Program-made: the position numbers and the translations under genes
Assembly: GCA_015491485.1 (NCBI GenBank)
Contig: WFVT01000052.1
Span: forward strand, 1 to 34,609
DNA from: Candidatus Zhuqueibacterota bacterium
GTDB taxonomy: Bacteria > Zhuqueibacterota > Zhuqueibacteria > Zhuqueibacterales > Geothermadaptataceae
Reading direction: 5' to 3'
DNA length: 34,609 nt
Notes under the pieces: model-generated
Databases searched by the model: none
The model's input: the letters and a program-made list of their open reading frames with translations, nothing else
What the model was told of the DNA's origin: nothing
Shown here: piece by piece, positions 33,318 to 34,609 of the stretch
Numbering within the stretch: the stretch's first letter is position 1
Layout of the letters: every line of letters begins with the position of its first letter

Positions 33318-34609
33318 TTATTCGCGGCACCACTTTTCGGTTTTTGCGATTTTATCTTCTGGTCCGAACAGCACCAGGGTGTCGCCTTCCTGAATAACAT
33401 AATCCGGGGTGGCAATGATGGTTTCCGGCTCTTCGCTGGCAAAAGGAGGCGTGGCGGGCCGGATCATCAGCACCTCCAGGCCATAGCGGTTGCGGAGGCG
33501 CAGTTCTTTGATGGATTTGCCCACAAAACGTTCCGGCGCAGGCCGTTCGACAATCGCATAGCCTTCCGCCACTTTGACCTCATGGGTTTTTTCGAGGGTT
33601 CGCAGGCTACGCGCAAGGCCATCGGTAATATCGTATTTGATGCTGGCTTGATTGTACGCCGCGAGCACATCCTGTCGCCAAACCGTCCCCACCACTTTCC
33701 CGGGCTCGTTTGCTGAAATCACCGGGAATTCATCCACATTTTCGTAGCCGAACAAATTGAGCACATAGTCCAGATCATCGTCTTCCCGAACGGTGATGAC
33801 GTGATCGTTGGCGATATCCCGGGCAATCACCATCTCCCGCAGATAGTCGTATTCGGAAAATAGCGGCCGCAGTTCGGTGATGCTGATGGTCCCCCGCAAA
33901 CGGCCGTTTTTATCTTTGGTATAAAAGGTATTGTGCGGACTCTCAATCAGCACCTTCAACAGTTGTGAAAGCGGTGTATCTTCGTCGATCAGTACAACGT
34001 CTTTGCGCATGACATCCTTCACTTTCAGGGAACGCAACACATGAATTTCACGGCCGTGAGAGATACGGTAGCCCTCCTGCTTCAAGTGTTTGCTGTGGAT
34101 GGAATCTTTGATAATCAGTTGTACGATCGTGGTGCTGGTAACCACACCCAGCATGAGCGGCAGGATGAATGCATATTCGCGGCTCATTTCAAACAGAATC
34201 AATATTGCTGAAATCGGGATGCTGTTGATGCCGCCGAGCATGGCGCCCATGCCGACCAGCGTGTATGCGGTGGTGTCCAGTCCAAGGGAGAAAAAATGAT
34301 TGAGCGCGAATGAAAAAAGAAAGCCGTAACAGGCCCCCAGAAACAGCGATGGCGCAAAAACGCCTCCGAAACCACCGGATTCGAGGATCAGCGGGACGAA
34401 TATCAATTTAAGAACGAACAGAACCGCTACAGTTTGCCATGGGATGCCGTCGGCAAGGATGCGGTTGATGGCTTCATAACCGATACCGAAAATATCGCGG
34501 TAATAGTAGCCGGCAACTCCCAGAAGCAGCCCAATGCCGCTCATGAGCAGCCACTGGGGTATTTTACGGAGTACATACTGGTGCAGAAATTTGTTGAGCT
34601 TTTCTGAAT
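33318..34609 (-). CDS. ClC-type chloride channel/transporter with CBS pair and TrkA-C domain (5' end outside window)
   Basis: The frame stays open to the last base, so the N-terminus is missing; the visible part is about 429 residues. The membrane region contains the ClC signature GGFGGVFAPSLFLGA (GxFxP) and GMGAMLGGINSIPISAILILFEM. Two CBS motifs follow (VKDVMRKDVVLIDEDTPLSQLL, and VITVREDDDLDYVLNLF). A C-terminal TrkA-C/RCK-C domain ends the protein (FVGKSIKELRLRNRYGLEVLMI ... YVIQEGDTLVLFGP). The CBS and TrkA-C parts are cytoplasmic ligand-sensing modules, suggesting nucleotide-gated ion transport. The ATG at 34544 lies within the membrane domain and is not the real start. Confidence 0.9.
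   Translation of the reverse strand, partial: SEKLNKFLHQYVLRKIPQWLLMSGIGLLLGVAGYYYRDIFGIGYEAINRILADGIPWQTVAVLFVLKLIFVPLILESGGFGGVFAPSLFLGACYGFLFSFALNHFFSLGLDTTAYTLVGMGAMLGGINSIPISAILILFEMSREYAFILPLMLGVVTSTTIVQLIIKDSIHSKHLKQEGYRISHGREIHVLRSLKVKDVMRKDVVLIDEDTPLSQLLKVLIESPHNTFYTKDKNGRLRGTISITELRPLFSEYDYLREMVIARDIANDHVITVREDDDLDYVLNLFGYENVDEFPVISANEPGKVVGTVWRQDVLAAYNQASIKYDITDGLARSLRTLEKTHEVKVAEGYAIVERPAPERFVGKSIKELRLRNRYGLEVLMIRPATPPFASEEPETIIATPDYVIQEGDTLVLFGPEDKIAKTEKWCRE

Overview
The window looks like a chromosomal piece of a Gram-negative bacterium of the FCB lineage, most like Calditrichota, KSB1 or Ignavibacteria. Three things point that way: a TonB-dependent receptor with an N-terminal carboxypeptidase-regulatory-like domain, heptose (LPS core) synthesis genes, and a secreted protein ending in a type IX secretion (FlgD-like) sorting domain with the FPNPFNP motif. 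The DNA is GC-rich. No rRNA, tRNA, transposase or CRISPR array is visible. This assignment is inferred from protein families only.

Layout. 1-786 is a mosaic of short dispersed repeats. An inverted copy lies at 20212-20740, so about 19.4 kb is bracketed by long inverted repeats. Inside it, on the minus strand, are an AhpD-like peroxidase-related gene with an in-frame TGA followed by a perfect hairpin (a probable selenoprotein), a large secreted zinc metalloprotease directly downstream of it, and an MscS channel. Next come a FadI-type thiolase (+), a long AT-rich leader with a near-consensus promoter, and a TonB-dependent receptor (+). A membrane Fe-S oxidoreductase of the EtfD/HdrD type (-) follows. 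Then there is a tightly overlapping minus-strand operon hldA-hldC-PHP phosphoesterase-HD hydrolase, and a 1055-residue glycosidase of the glycogen-debranching type (+).

Right of the inverted repeat are ylxR, an L7Ae-like gene and 5-formyltetrahydrofolate cyclo-ligase (+), facing an alkyltransferase-like DNA repair gene (-). Then comes a frameshifted gene for a secreted cytochrome c / copper monooxygenase with a T9SS tail. A DUF3592 membrane protein and a trmB-HD hydrolase pair lie on the minus strand. A lipoprotein amidohydrolase, a predicted outer-membrane protein, an Rpn-type nuclease (-), an M55 D-aminopeptidase plus a beta-propeller protein, and a truncated ClC channel with CBS and TrkA-C domains complete the window.

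How the genes fit together. The thiolase and the EtfD-like protein suggest fatty-acid beta-oxidation feeding electrons to quinone. hldA and hldC make ADP-heptose for LPS. The D-aminoacylase-like protein, the M55 peptidase and the secreted metalloprotease point to peptide scavenging outside the cytoplasm. Most promoters I could place share one form: a TTG-starting -35 box, a 16-17 bp spacer, and a -10 close to TATATT.

The strongest discovery candidate is the AhpD-like gene at 3424-3993. Its CxxC active site reads Cys-Lys-Tyr-TGA, and a 6-bp GGG-loop hairpin sits at the right distance to act as a bacterial SECIS.
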